DNA of 17,326 nt from Bacteroidales bacterium UBA5287 (GTDB lineage Bacteria > Bacteroidota > Bacteroidia > Bacteroidales > Dysgonomonadaceae): positions 35,264 to 52,589 of the forward strand of contig DHSL01000021.1 of NCBI GenBank assembly GCA_002411345.1, given 5' to 3'. The notes under the pieces are model-generated. The model saw nothing but the letters and a program-made list of their open reading frames with translations, ran no database searches and was not told where the DNA came from. The position numbers and the translations under genes are program-made. Shown piece by piece: positions 8,801-15,854 of this stretch. Every line of letters starts with the position of its first letter. Positions within the stretch are counted from its first letter, which is position 1.

Positions 8801-9101
8801 AGAAGAACTGGGAATAGACTTTGAGGAAAAAGCTTTTTACGATATTCTGCTAGAATTATGTAAGAAATACGACTTTACTTATCCAGAAGACAAAATGATA
8901 GAACTTGCTAAGAATGTCAAAAATTTGGTGGACAGTCAGGCTCGTTATCCCGACTGGAACAAACGGGAGGATATTAAATCGGAATTGAAAGTCGGATTGA
9001 TTTTATTGTTGGATGAATTTAACTATCCGCCCGTAGAGCGGGATGAGGTATATGTTGAGATTTTTGAACAGGCAGAGAATTTTAAGAAGAATAGGGGATG
9101 A
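5886..9101 (+). CDS. hsdR: Type I restriction endonuclease/translocase subunit HsdR
   Basis: This is the motor and nuclease subunit: it translocates DNA with ATP and cuts far from the recognition site when HsdS meets unmethylated DNA. The length of 1071 residues is normal. The N-terminal PD-(D/E)xK nuclease shows IPDG (157-160, D159) and FEFK (172-175, E173 and K175). The superfamily 2 helicase core has Walker A GATGSGKS (315-322), DEAH (419-422) and TGTP (462-465). The later motifs WLTGFDVPHLDT and QTISRVNRK fall at about residues 670-710. The remaining 350 or so residues are the helical C-terminal domain that docks on the methylase. All catalytic residues are intact. It is the last gene of the operon and converges on the cytosine deaminase gene 44 nt downstream, with no clear terminator between them. 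Confidence 0.97.
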   Translation: MKFTESKLEETFINLLEQEGYKHSIGTSLPRKALDEVLIEDDLRWFLLSQYASDELTENEANSIILQLKSLPSSDLYESNKRFMQMLSDGFILKREDRSQKDVYIQLIDYSELEKQLPPEPDMAISVFAEKEEKYSSDKNIYRFVTQLEIIGSEKRIPDGIIYVNGLPLVVFEFKTAIDENTTIHDAYKQLTVRYYRDIPELFKYNAFCVISDGVNNKAGSFFAPYDFYYAWRRISEMTQDVDGVNTMYTLVRGMFDKKRFRDIIRNFIFFPDTGNDELKIVCRYPQYYAARALFESIKNAQKPLGDGKGGTYFGATGSGKSFTMLYLTRLLMKSEHFASPTIVLITDRTDLDDQLSGQFIDAKQFIGDNTVQSVESRADLREKLQSRQSGGVFLTTIHKFTEDTMLLTERNNVICISDEAHRTQVNLDQKIRITDEGVKKSYGFAKYLHDSLPNATYVGFTGTPIDATLDVFGKMVDAYTMTESVHDEITVRIVYEGRAARVALNNSELEKIERYYEQVAVLGGNEYQIEKSKQETTKMNTILGDPQRLQNIAEDFVEHYEKRVTEGATLKGKALFVCSDRKIVYDLFQRIILLRPEWNEILDVEEGAVLSDKDRLELKPIERIKMVMTRDKEDPKELYAILGTKEDRKEFDRQFKHEKSNFKIAIVVDMWLTGFDVPHLDTIYIDKPIQQHNLIQTISRVNRKVEGKNKGLVVDYIGIKKQMNLALAKYNKTDKDNFEEILQSVVVVKDHLDLLHRLFHKFDNSGYFHGSAIEQLHTLNMAAEFAQQTKEIETRFMDMVKRLKAAYDICVGSEQLAQNERDYIHFYTAVRSIVFKLTKGDAPDVAQMNARVREMIQNALQSDGVEEILKIGEESETELDLFDEEYLAKIDKIKLPNTKIKLLQKLLAKAIGELKKVNRMKGIDFTRRMQHLVDKYNDRSENDVLRSEVYEEMAEQLTNLIWDVHKEFSAGEELGIDFEEKAFYDILLELCKKYDFTYPEDKMIELAKNVKNLVDSQARYPDWNKREDIKSELKVGLILLLDEFNYPPVERDEVYVEIFEQAENFKKNRG

Positions 9102-9145
9102 ACTGTCTATTATATAAGCGTTTTGCTGTAAGTTTCATTTTATTT

Positions 9146-10492
9146 TTATAAGTTGAGTGGAAGATCATATATAGGTTCTTTACGTTTGAAAAGGTATTCG
9201 CCGTTACGAACTGAAGCCAGTACTTCAACTCTCTTTCTGATTGCTTCAAACACATCAGATTCGTTTAGAACAATAAAGTTTGCCGACCTGCCAATTGTTA
9301 ATCCATAATCCTCGATCATCATGGTTTTTGCACCGTTGAATGTAATTAGGTCAAAAGATTTCTCAATTTCTTGGTATGATGCCATATGAGTAAGATGGAT
9401 GCCATTATCCAAAATGTTCATCATGTTTCCGTTTCCGAGTGGATACCATGGATCGTTAATTGAATCCTGAGCAAAACATACATTGATACCTTCTTCAAGC
9501 AACTCTTTTACCCGATTTAGTCCACGTCGTTTTGGGTAATTATCCATTCGTCCCTGCAAATAAGCATTTTCTGTAGGAGGAGTGATAAAGTTTATTTTAC
9601 TCTTTTTAAAAAGCCCGATCATTCTATTTGCATAAGCATTGTCGGCGCTCCCAAAAGAACAAGCATGGCTTGCTGCAGTTTTTTCTCCTATACCTTCTGT
9701 CATGACCAATGCGTTTAGCAATTCAATGAAACGAGCCATTACATCATCCGTTTCGTCAATGTGTACATCGATCATTTTGTTGTACTTTACTGCAAGTTCC
9801 ACTGTTTTGTGAATAGACTTTTCTCCAATTTCACGCGCCCATTCAAAGTGTGGAATAGCACCCACGCAATCAGCTCCCATTTTCAAACCCTCTTCCACCA
9901 TCTCAAAGCCATTTTTATAAGCATACATTCCTTCCTGTGGAAAAGAAACAATCTGAATAGTAACTTTATCTTTCAACTCTTCTCTAAGTTCAAGTATTGC
10001 TTTTAGTCCCGTAAGTTCAGGATCTGTGACATCGATATGAGTACGAATAAACTGAATTCCATGAGACACCTCTTCGCGTATACCTGCAAGTGCACGCTCT
10101 TTAACATCCTTTTTGTTTTGTGATTTTTTAATGTAGTGCCATCGTTCAATACCTTCGAAAAGAGTTCCTGAATTCACCATTCCTCCATCATTGCGACCCG
10201 TATAAACATAATCGAGATGCAAATGTGGATCAACGTATGGAGGCATAATAAGTTTTCCTTTCAGGTCAATTTCCTCATCACATTCAGGAAGATTAGTCCC
10301 CATCTCAGTAATTTTCCCATTTTCAACAATAAATTCAGTAGCTGAATTGTTGCGATATATATTCGTGTTAAAAAATTTCTTTTTCATAATGTTTATATCG
10401 AATGGTTTATTGTTAATTACGATGTATCCCGCAGGTAAAGTTATTTGTTTTGTGTGAATTGTCATGGTTGTTTGATCAATTTTAACAAACAT
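9146..10492 (-). CDS. codA: Cytosine deaminase-like amidohydrolase (CodA family)
   Basis: This metal-dependent TIM-barrel hydrolase would deaminate cytosine, or a related pyrimidine or purine, to uracil and ammonia for salvage. Numbered from the 5'-most ATG (448 aa), metal ligands are H90 and H92 (DPHLHLD), H244 (DVHIDETDD) and D343 (AQDSINDPWYPLG). E247 and H276 are the catalytic acid/base and helper histidine, and Q186 in FPQEG matches the substrate-binding glutamine of E. coli CodA. SGTLFEGIERW (108-118) is also a CodA signature. E. coli CodA lacks the first 35 or so residues seen here, so the ATG at 10387 (413 aa, beginning MKKKFFNT) may be the real start. Several relatives act on isoguanine or other ring amides, so substrate is not certain. 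It faces away from the M20 hydrolase gene across a 241-nt divergent region. Confidence 0.88.
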   Translation of the reverse strand: MFVKIDQTTMTIHTKQITLPAGYIVINNKPFDINIMKKKFFNTNIYRNNSATEFIVENGKITEMGTNLPECDEEIDLKGKLIMPPYVDPHLHLDYVYTGRNDGGMVNSGTLFEGIERWHYIKKSQNKKDVKERALAGIREEVSHGIQFIRTHIDVTDPELTGLKAILELREELKDKVTIQIVSFPQEGMYAYKNGFEMVEEGLKMGADCVGAIPHFEWAREIGEKSIHKTVELAVKYNKMIDVHIDETDDVMARFIELLNALVMTEGIGEKTAASHACSFGSADNAYANRMIGLFKKSKINFITPPTENAYLQGRMDNYPKRRGLNRVKELLEEGINVCFAQDSINDPWYPLGNGNMMNILDNGIHLTHMASYQEIEKSFDLITFNGAKTMMIEDYGLTIGRSANFIVLNESDVFEAIRKRVEVLASVRNGEYLFKRKEPIYDLPLNL

Positions 10493-10686
10493 TTGTGAAC
10501 AATCAAAACACTGTTGCGTTAGAAACTACACGTTCATTAAAATTACTTTCAGCCTGTATTTCTGTCGTTTTCGATAGTTGTAAATTTTAAGGCTCTGACG
10601 AAATGAAACAGATAACTGTTTTTTTGCTTATACCTGTTTGCATAATCAATAACTAGGGAAAAAATCTATTGACATTCTAAATTAAC

Positions 10687-10720
10687 TTTTACTGTAACGC
10701 TTCAAGAGTATATACATTTT
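10687..10720 (+). promoter_or_regulatory. Weak candidate promoter for the M20 hydrolase gene
   Basis: TACATTTT at 10713-10720 differs from the Bacteroidetes -7 consensus TAnnTTTG only in its last base. A TTTT at 10687-10690 stands where the -33 TTTG would be, with a 22-nt spacer. The start codon follows 13 nt after the box. The match is poor, and the rest of the divergent region 10493-10733 gives no better candidate on either strand. Confidence 0.25.
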
Positions 10721-10733
10721 TAAAATAAAAGTT

Positions 10734-11999
10734 ATGGAAATCACTAAAATTAAAACTTTCAACAACAAACTAGACAGTTTTATTGATAAGCTGCTTCCTG
10801 AACTGGAAGAGATATATAAAGATATTCATAGAAATCCCGAGTTATCGATGCAGGAATTTCGTACGGCTAAAATTGCGGCGGATTATCTGACCAAATATCA
10901 TTACGAGGTTTCCGAAGGTATAGGGACAACTGGGGTGGTGGGCCTTATGAAGAATGGTGAAGGACCAACAGTGATGCTTCGTGCTGATATGGATGCACTT
11001 CCGGTCGCAGAGGCAACAGGGCTACCTTATGCCAGTACAAAAGTAGCGAGAGATAAAGAAGGGATAGAGGTTGGTGTGTCGCATGTATGTGGCCATGACC
11101 TGCACGTAACCTGGTTAATGGGTGCTGCACGGTTATTTTCAGAACACAGAGATCAGTGGAAAGGGACTTTATTAGTCGTTTTTCAACCCGGTGAAGAAGT
11201 CGGACTTGGCGCACAGGGGATGATTGATGATGGCATAATGGATCGTTTCCCGAAACCTGATATCATTCTGGCGCAACATGTAATGGTGGGCGAATCAGGT
11301 ACAGTTGGGTATCGCAGCGGTGCGATACTATCCGCAGGCAACAGTCTTAAAGTTAAAATATTTGGTCGTGGATCCCATGGATCGCAACCGCAAACATCCA
11401 TTGATCCGGTCATTATGGCTGCAGCTACCACCATGCGCTTGCAAACCATTGTTTCCCGCGAAATAGCGCCAAAAGAAAATGCCGTTTTAACCATCGGTGT
11501 ATTGCAAGCTGGCACCAAAGAAAATATTATTCCGGATGATGCCACTTTAAAATTAAACATCCGCACTTTTGACGATAATGTTCGGGATCACATACTTTCA
11601 GCGGTAAAGCGAATCTGTTGTGCCGAATGTGCTGCATCGAATGCACCGAGAGATCCCGAGTTTACCGCATTAGACAGCTATCCGGTAACTGAGAACGATG
11701 CATTAGCCACGAAAAAAGTTGCCGAAGCCTTTGACGCTCAGTTTGGCGATAAAGCATTTGAAACGCAGCCAGCTTCTGCAAGTGAAGATTTCAGTAATTT
11801 CGGAAGGAATTGGAAAGTGCCTTATGTTTTTTGGTTTATTGGCGGTACAGATGCAAAAATCTATTTGGAAGCCAAAAAACTCAATCAGCTAAATGCTATA
11901 CCCAGTAATCATTCTCCTAAGTTTGCCCCGGTAATAAATCCAACGTTAAAAACCGGGTTGCAGGCTATGATGACAGCCGCTTTAGTTTGGTTGGATTAA
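10734..11999 (+). CDS. M20 family amidohydrolase (M20D, amidohydrolase/hippurate hydrolase-like)
   Basis: This 421-residue zinc (or manganese) peptidase-family enzyme hydrolyses an amide bond. Relatives act on N-acyl amino acids such as hippurate, N-acetyl amino acids and auxin conjugates. Characteristic segments are HRNPELSMQE (32-41), LRADMDALPV (82-91), VCGHDLH (118-124, metal ligands C119 and H121), FQPGEEVGLGAQGM (150-163, catalytic/metal E154-E155), AQHV (180-183, H182) and SNHSPKF (391-397, H393). The dimerisation insert lies at about 195-310. The whole CHEHH ligand set of M20D enzymes is present, so it should be active. There is no signal peptide, so it is cytoplasmic. It is divergent from the codA-like gene and is followed after 131 nt by an MFS transporter, which may move its substrate or product. 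Confidence 0.93.
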   Translation: MEITKIKTFNNKLDSFIDKLLPELEEIYKDIHRNPELSMQEFRTAKIAADYLTKYHYEVSEGIGTTGVVGLMKNGEGPTVMLRADMDALPVAEATGLPYASTKVARDKEGIEVGVSHVCGHDLHVTWLMGAARLFSEHRDQWKGTLLVVFQPGEEVGLGAQGMIDDGIMDRFPKPDIILAQHVMVGESGTVGYRSGAILSAGNSLKVKIFGRGSHGSQPQTSIDPVIMAAATTMRLQTIVSREIAPKENAVLTIGVLQAGTKENIIPDDATLKLNIRTFDDNVRDHILSAVKRICCAECAASNAPRDPEFTALDSYPVTENDALATKKVAEAFDAQFGDKAFETQPASASEDFSNFGRNWKVPYVFWFIGGTDAKIYLEAKKLNQLNAIPSNHSPKFAPVINPTLKTGLQAMMTAALVWLD

Positions 12000-12130
12000 A
12001 TTACGTTAATATGAAGTCGTGGTTGATAAACCGCATTCGCTTTTCAATATTCTTGACCTCACAGGCACTCTTAGTCTAATAAATGTGACCACAGGAAGTG
12101 GTTTTACGATTATAATAAAAAATTGCTGAT

Positions 12131-13582
12131 ATGACAAATTCAGTTGGATACAAAGGGAATGATAAATTATTATTCGGTATCATACTTGGCGTTTTAGCGT
12201 TTTGGCTCTTTGCGCAAACCACATTAAACATCAATGTCGATATGGCTAAAGACCTCAACATGGATGAATCTATGATGAATATTGCGGTATCTGTTACAGC
12301 GCTGTTTTCAGGTATTTTTATCGTCGTATTTGGAGGGTTAGCTGATAAAATTGGTCGAGTGAAAATAATTCGTATCGGTTTTTATTTTAGTATTATTGGT
12401 TCCTTATTAGTCGGTCTTACACCGGTAGGTAGTGCCTCTGTTTCAATTTTAATCCTGGGCCGTATTTTTCAAGGACTTTCTGCCGCCGCCATTATGCCTG
12501 CAAGTCTGGCATTAATAAAATCCTATTGGGAAGAGAAAGATCGGCAGCGTGCTATTTCATTATGGTCGATGGGATCATGGGGTGGTTCGGGTTTTGCTGC
12601 ACTCTTTGGCGGATTGATGGTCAATATAGGTTGGCGATGGATTTTTTTTGCTGCTGCGGCTTTTTCAATAATTGGTCTTATCATGATAAAAGGGACACCA
12701 GAAAGTAAGGCAGAAAGAAAAGAAAATCACAAAAGTGACTATGCCGGTATCATTACCTTTATGTTAGCGATGATTGCCCTGCAAATATTAGTATCCAAAG
12801 GAGCCCAATTAGGCTTCACCAGCGTTGCCGGTATTGTCTTGATAGCAGCAATATTCCTTTTTTCAATCATGTTCTTCTATATTGAAAAAGGGAAAAAAGG
12901 TGCTTTTATAGATCTTAAGTTGTTCAATAACATGATTTTTACCGGTGCTACTATTTCTAACTTTTTACTCAATGGTACTGCCGGAATGTTAATCGTATCA
13001 CTAATCCTTCTACAAGTTGGCGGGAACCTTTCTGCACAAGAAGCCGGAATACTCACTTTAGGCTATGCCATTGCCATTGTGTTGTTCATCCGTGTAGGTG
13101 AAAAACTGTTACAGCGATTTGGAGCACGCAAACCCATGCTTTGGGGTTCGCTAATCGTAGGGCTGGCTATCATCCTTCTCATGTTTACAAATGTAATGAC
13201 CGGTACTTACAAGATACTCGCCATTATCGCTTACACATTGTTTGGGTTAGGCCTGGCATTTTATGCTACGCCTTCGACTGATGCAGCATTGTCGAACTTG
13301 CCCGAGAATCAAACCGGAGCTGGTTCAGGTATTTACAAAATGGCCTCTTCACTTGGTGCTGCGCTTGGGGTTGCTACCTCTGCCGGTGTTTTTGCTGCAT
13401 TCAATGTTGGCAAACATGTTCAATGGTTAGAAGGAGTATTGACCTTTGTAGGACGTGAGGACAATGTAGTGGTGCGTGAGGCGGCTACTATTGCGCTGAG
13501 TGTAAACCTATTGATGATTATTATGGCTGTTCTTAGTATTGTTATCACGATTCCTAAATCATCGGGAAAAGCCATTAACTGA
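12131..13582 (+). CDS. MFS transporter, DHA2-like drug/metabolite exporter (about 14 TM)
   Basis: This 483-residue polytopic inner-membrane protein of the major facilitator superfamily has roughly fourteen hydrophobic segments, typical of the DHA2 (EmrB/QacA-like) branch of proton antiporters. Motif A reads GLADKIGRVKIIR (69-81). Motif B, RIFQGLSAAAIMPAS, lies at 111-125. A motif C-like GSWGGSGFAALFGG (148-161), which marks antiporters, lies in the fifth helix. The first helix starts at about residue 12, so the ATG at 12131 fits. It lies 131 nt after the M20 hydrolase on the same strand and may be transcribed with it. The substrate cannot be read from sequence; drug efflux is the default family role, and export of a product of the neighbouring hydrolase is inference. 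Confidence 0.92.
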   Translation: MTNSVGYKGNDKLLFGIILGVLAFWLFAQTTLNINVDMAKDLNMDESMMNIAVSVTALFSGIFIVVFGGLADKIGRVKIIRIGFYFSIIGSLLVGLTPVGSASVSILILGRIFQGLSAAAIMPASLALIKSYWEEKDRQRAISLWSMGSWGGSGFAALFGGLMVNIGWRWIFFAAAAFSIIGLIMIKGTPESKAERKENHKSDYAGIITFMLAMIALQILVSKGAQLGFTSVAGIVLIAAIFLFSIMFFYIEKGKKGAFIDLKLFNNMIFTGATISNFLLNGTAGMLIVSLILLQVGGNLSAQEAGILTLGYAIAIVLFIRVGEKLLQRFGARKPMLWGSLIVGLAIILLMFTNVMTGTYKILAIIAYTLFGLGLAFYATPSTDAALSNLPENQTGAGSGIYKMASSLGAALGVATSAGVFAAFNVGKHVQWLEGVLTFVGREDNVVVREAATIALSVNLLMIIMAVLSIVITIPKSSGKAIN

Positions 13583-13837
13583 TTAAATTTTATCACAAGC
13601 CGAAACATTTAATTGTAAATATGAAATCAGAGAAGGTATTCTCGAAATCGTATGGTTGAACACGCTTGCTTTTACCCATGCCAACCAGCGGTACGCTCTG
13701 CGCAAAGGTTGTAAGAAAAAGCAAAAGGCGACAACAAAAGTTTTAGCATCCCTAATGATACTGAGGAAATCAAAAAATATTGGAGAATCAGGTAGATCAA
13801 ATGAAACCTAGATGCAAATTACATGCAAATAAAAAAA
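13583..13837 (+). other. Intergenic stretch with possible decayed coding remnant
   Basis: There is no intact gene here. Protein-like text can be read in two frames: one begins EIREGILEIVWLNTLAFTHA near 13625, and a short tail KSFSIPNDTEEIKKYWRIR ends at a TAG near 13795. Neither has a recognisable family or a start codon in a sensible place. They may be remains of a gene destroyed when the neighbouring element inserted. A direct repeat ATGCAAAT lies at 13812-13819 and 13823-13830, next to the att region. Confidence 0.3.
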
Positions 13838-13862
13838 GGTTACAAATTTTATTTTTGTAACC
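13838..13862 (-). terminator. Intrinsic terminator beyond the tRNA-Met fragment
   Basis: GGTTACAAA (13838-13846) pairs perfectly with TTTGTAACC (13854-13862) around a 7-nt loop. On the - strand the stem is followed by seven T residues (A-run 13831-13837), so it fits termination of the tRNA once transcribed in that direction. On the + strand the stem is followed by a broken T-run, so it may also stop read-through from the MFS gene. Confidence 0.8.
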
Positions 13863-13875
13863 TCTTTATTTTCAG

Positions 13876-13917
13876 TAGCGAGACCGGGGCATGATCCCGG
13901 GACCTCATGATTATGAA
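13876..13917 (-). pseudogene. tRNA-Met(CAT) 3' fragment, probable attachment site
   Basis: Read on the - strand this is the 3' part of a tRNA. It has anticodon loop TTCATAA (13911-13917, anticodon CAT at 13913-13915), the 3' anticodon strand TCATG, variable loop AGGTC, T-stem CCGGG/CCCGG around ATCATGC, then acceptor strand TCTCGCT and an A discriminator at 13876. The T-loop departs from TTCRANY at two conserved positions, and beyond 13917 the sequence no longer pairs with the anticodon stem. No 5' half exists. A 3' tRNA piece with its terminator beside an integrase gene is the hallmark of att recombination in a tRNA gene. The break point suggests crossover in or near the anticodon loop. Identification as tRNA-Met rests on my memory of Bacteroidetes tRNAs. 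Confidence 0.75.
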
Positions 13918-14014
13918 TTTCACAAAGCTTATTTTCTGTTACTTTCTGTTTACTTCTTTTGTTTTCTATAATGTTAATAATGAATAATTTAGTAAAATTA
14001 TTTTTACGATTTTC

Positions 14015-14047
14015 TTTGGAACTTATTCTGTTTTTTGTCTATATTTG
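14015..14047 (+). promoter_or_regulatory. Bacteroidetes-type promoter of the integrase
   Basis: TTTG at 14015-14018, a 21-nt spacer, then TATATTTG at 14040-14047 form a full match to the -33/-7 consensus of Bacteroidetes housekeeping promoters. Transcription should start near 14053, leaving a leader of about 90 nt before the integrase ATG at 14141. Confidence 0.7.
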
Positions 14048-14140
14048 CGGCAGTAGTATGTACATTTTATGCACAATAATATACTGATTCATTGAATTTT
14101 ATTTTAATATTTTTTAGAGTTAAGAGCCTATTTTGACAAC

Positions 14141-15491
14141 ATGAAAAAGAAAAGGGAAAAATTACCAAGTATAAACAACAAACAGAAAGATTATGTTCGG
14201 GTTGCTTCTGTTCTCGATATTCGTCGTAAAAGCCAATCGGGTGAATATTTTGTGAAGACACGTGTTACTTATGAAAAAGAACAAAAATATTTTCACACTG
14301 GAGCTGAATTGTCTATTGATAACTGGTTACGTCTGCCAAAAGCAAAAGATAGAAATTTAGTCGAAATCCGTAGAAGCATAGAAGCATCTAACACTATAAT
14401 TTTTGATGCTGTAAAACAGCTATGTGAATTAAATGCATTTTCTTTTGAACATCTAAATAATTTGTTGGGCCGAGGACAAGGGAATTCCGTAAATGCTTTG
14501 TTTGAGTAAAAAGTAAATGATTTAAAACCTACGGACAAATAACGTCTGCCGAATATTACAGAGGAGTTTTAAATAGTTTCATTTATTACAAATGTGGGAA
14601 AAACTGTAAGAGGAAAGAAATGCAGAGATGTGATAAAAATGGTATTGAAATCCCATTCAGCGATATAAATATCGATTTTTTGCAGAAATACGAGAACCAT
14701 TCTGTTTTAAATGGCAAATCAAAAGCCACGGTGGCTATTCGGATGCGCGGATTACGTACCATCTGCAATATGGCAATCGAAAATGGTATTATGCGACCAT
14801 CTGAATACTGTTTCAAAAAAGGAGCAAAAAACGCTTACATTATACGCAAAACGCATCCAGAAAAGTAGCCTATACTATATTTGAAATTGAACTTTTGGCG
14901 AAAAAAATCATACCTGAAACCGACAAATTTAAGCGTATGTCGCGAGATTTATTCTTATTTTCGTTTTGGGCGAATGGTATTAACTTCGCTGATTTAATTC
15001 GTCTAAAATGGTCTGATTATAATTTAAAAAATAAAGAATTTACATTTATACGTGAAAAAACAAAGCGAACAGCCACAGAAGAAATCCTGATTTCCTTTCC
15101 CTTATTTGAATCTATGCATAAAATTATCATGGAATGGGGCAACGATGATCAAGGAGTGGATGGATTGGTTTTTCCTTTTCTCAATAGTAGTAAAACACAG
15201 GAAGATGAGATTCGAGTAAAAAAGAATTTAACTTCAATGGTAAACCATAGTTTAAAGTCAATTGTAAAAGAAATTAACAATGATATGCCATTTGACGAGA
15301 AACTTTTTGAGGGCATTAGTACCTACACTGCCCGTCATTCTTATGCGACTATTCTCGCCCATTACCGTGTACCTGAATCGTATATAGGGTTTTCACTCGG
15401 ACATTCTCGTAAGTCCGTAACAGATTCTTATATTGAAGCTTATAGTGTAGAGGACAGACGAATCTACAACAAATTGTTGCAATTTGAATAA
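14141..15491 (+). pseudogene. Disrupted tyrosine recombinase/integrase (Bacteroidetes phage-integrase type)
   Basis: Three reading-frame pieces together make an almost complete integrase of about 450 residues. Piece 1 (14141-14506) is the arm-binding domain and the start of the SAM-like core-binding domain. A TAA at 14507-14509 interrupts it, and one lost A near 14525-14529 shifts the frame. Piece 2 reads from KTYGQITSAEYYRG to AYIIRKTHPEK, ending at 14865, where another lost A shifts the frame again. Piece 3 continues VAYTIFEIELLAKK and holds the catalytic domain, with NGINFADLIRLKWSDY, the TARHSYATIL box (Arg and His) and LGHSRKSVTDSYIE with the nucleophilic Tyr. The position expected for the first catalytic Arg appears to be Asn in NGINF, though this alignment is uncertain. 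It would have integrated the element at the neighbouring tRNA-Met site and is now probably inactive. Confidence 0.88.
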
Positions 15492-15790
15492 TTAATTCAA
15501 TTAAGCTATGTAACCCCATTTCGGGTTTTCTCTATAATCCATGTTAATACGTTATGTTTTTTTAATACATTTTTTGAAGGAAAAGGATTAAGCTAAAAGG
15601 TATTCTATTGAAAAACAATAAGTAAAATACATAACTCTAAAACGGGTAACGATTTGGAAACAAGCAGATGCTTTTTATTTGTATCGGTTTTCATCTCATT
15701 AGAGAACGCCTATTGTGATGGGTTAAGGTAAGTTATTAAAATTGAAAAAAAAGAAATTTTAGTTTTTTATCACGAAAAGTTGAAAATTAT
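15492..15790. other. Non-coding gap between integrase remnant and TolC gene
   Basis: No gene is supported on either strand. Apart from a short hairpin at 15512-15527 near the integrase end, the stretch is featureless AT-rich sequence up to the promoter at 15791. Confidence 0.5.
15512..15530 (+). terminator. Weak terminator-like hairpin after the integrase
   Basis: AACCC (15512-15516) pairs with GGGTT (15523-15527) around CATTTC and is followed by TTCTCT. The stem is short and the T-run is broken, but it is correctly placed 21 nt after the integrase stop codon. Confidence 0.4.
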
Positions 15791-15821
15791 TTTGACATAT
15801 GAGTATATTTCTCTACTTTTG
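15791..15821 (+). promoter_or_regulatory. Bacteroidetes-type promoter of the TolC-family gene
   Basis: TTTG at 15791-15794, a 19-nt spacer, then TACTTTTG at 15814-15821 match the Bacteroidetes -33/-7 consensus exactly. Transcription should begin near 15828, about 27 nt before the TTG start codon. This supports that start and shows that the gene begins a new transcription unit independent of the integrase. Confidence 0.7.
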
Positions 15822-15854
15822 TTTTTGAATTAAATCATACTTAACACAATTGTT

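Noticed and set aside
10606..10624. AAACAG/CTGTTT hairpin with T residues in the divergent region
   Set aside because: The 6-bp A/T-dominated stem is common by chance, and no gene ends just upstream on the + strand.
12088..12102. ACCAC/GTGGT inverted repeat between the M20 gene and the MFS gene
   Set aside because: The stem is only 5 bp and the T-run is three bases, too weak to call a terminator.
13933..13950. Repeated TTTCTGTT next to the tRNA fragment as possible integrase arm sites
   Set aside because: Only two 8-nt copies in very T-rich sequence. They cannot be told from chance without knowing the binding motif.
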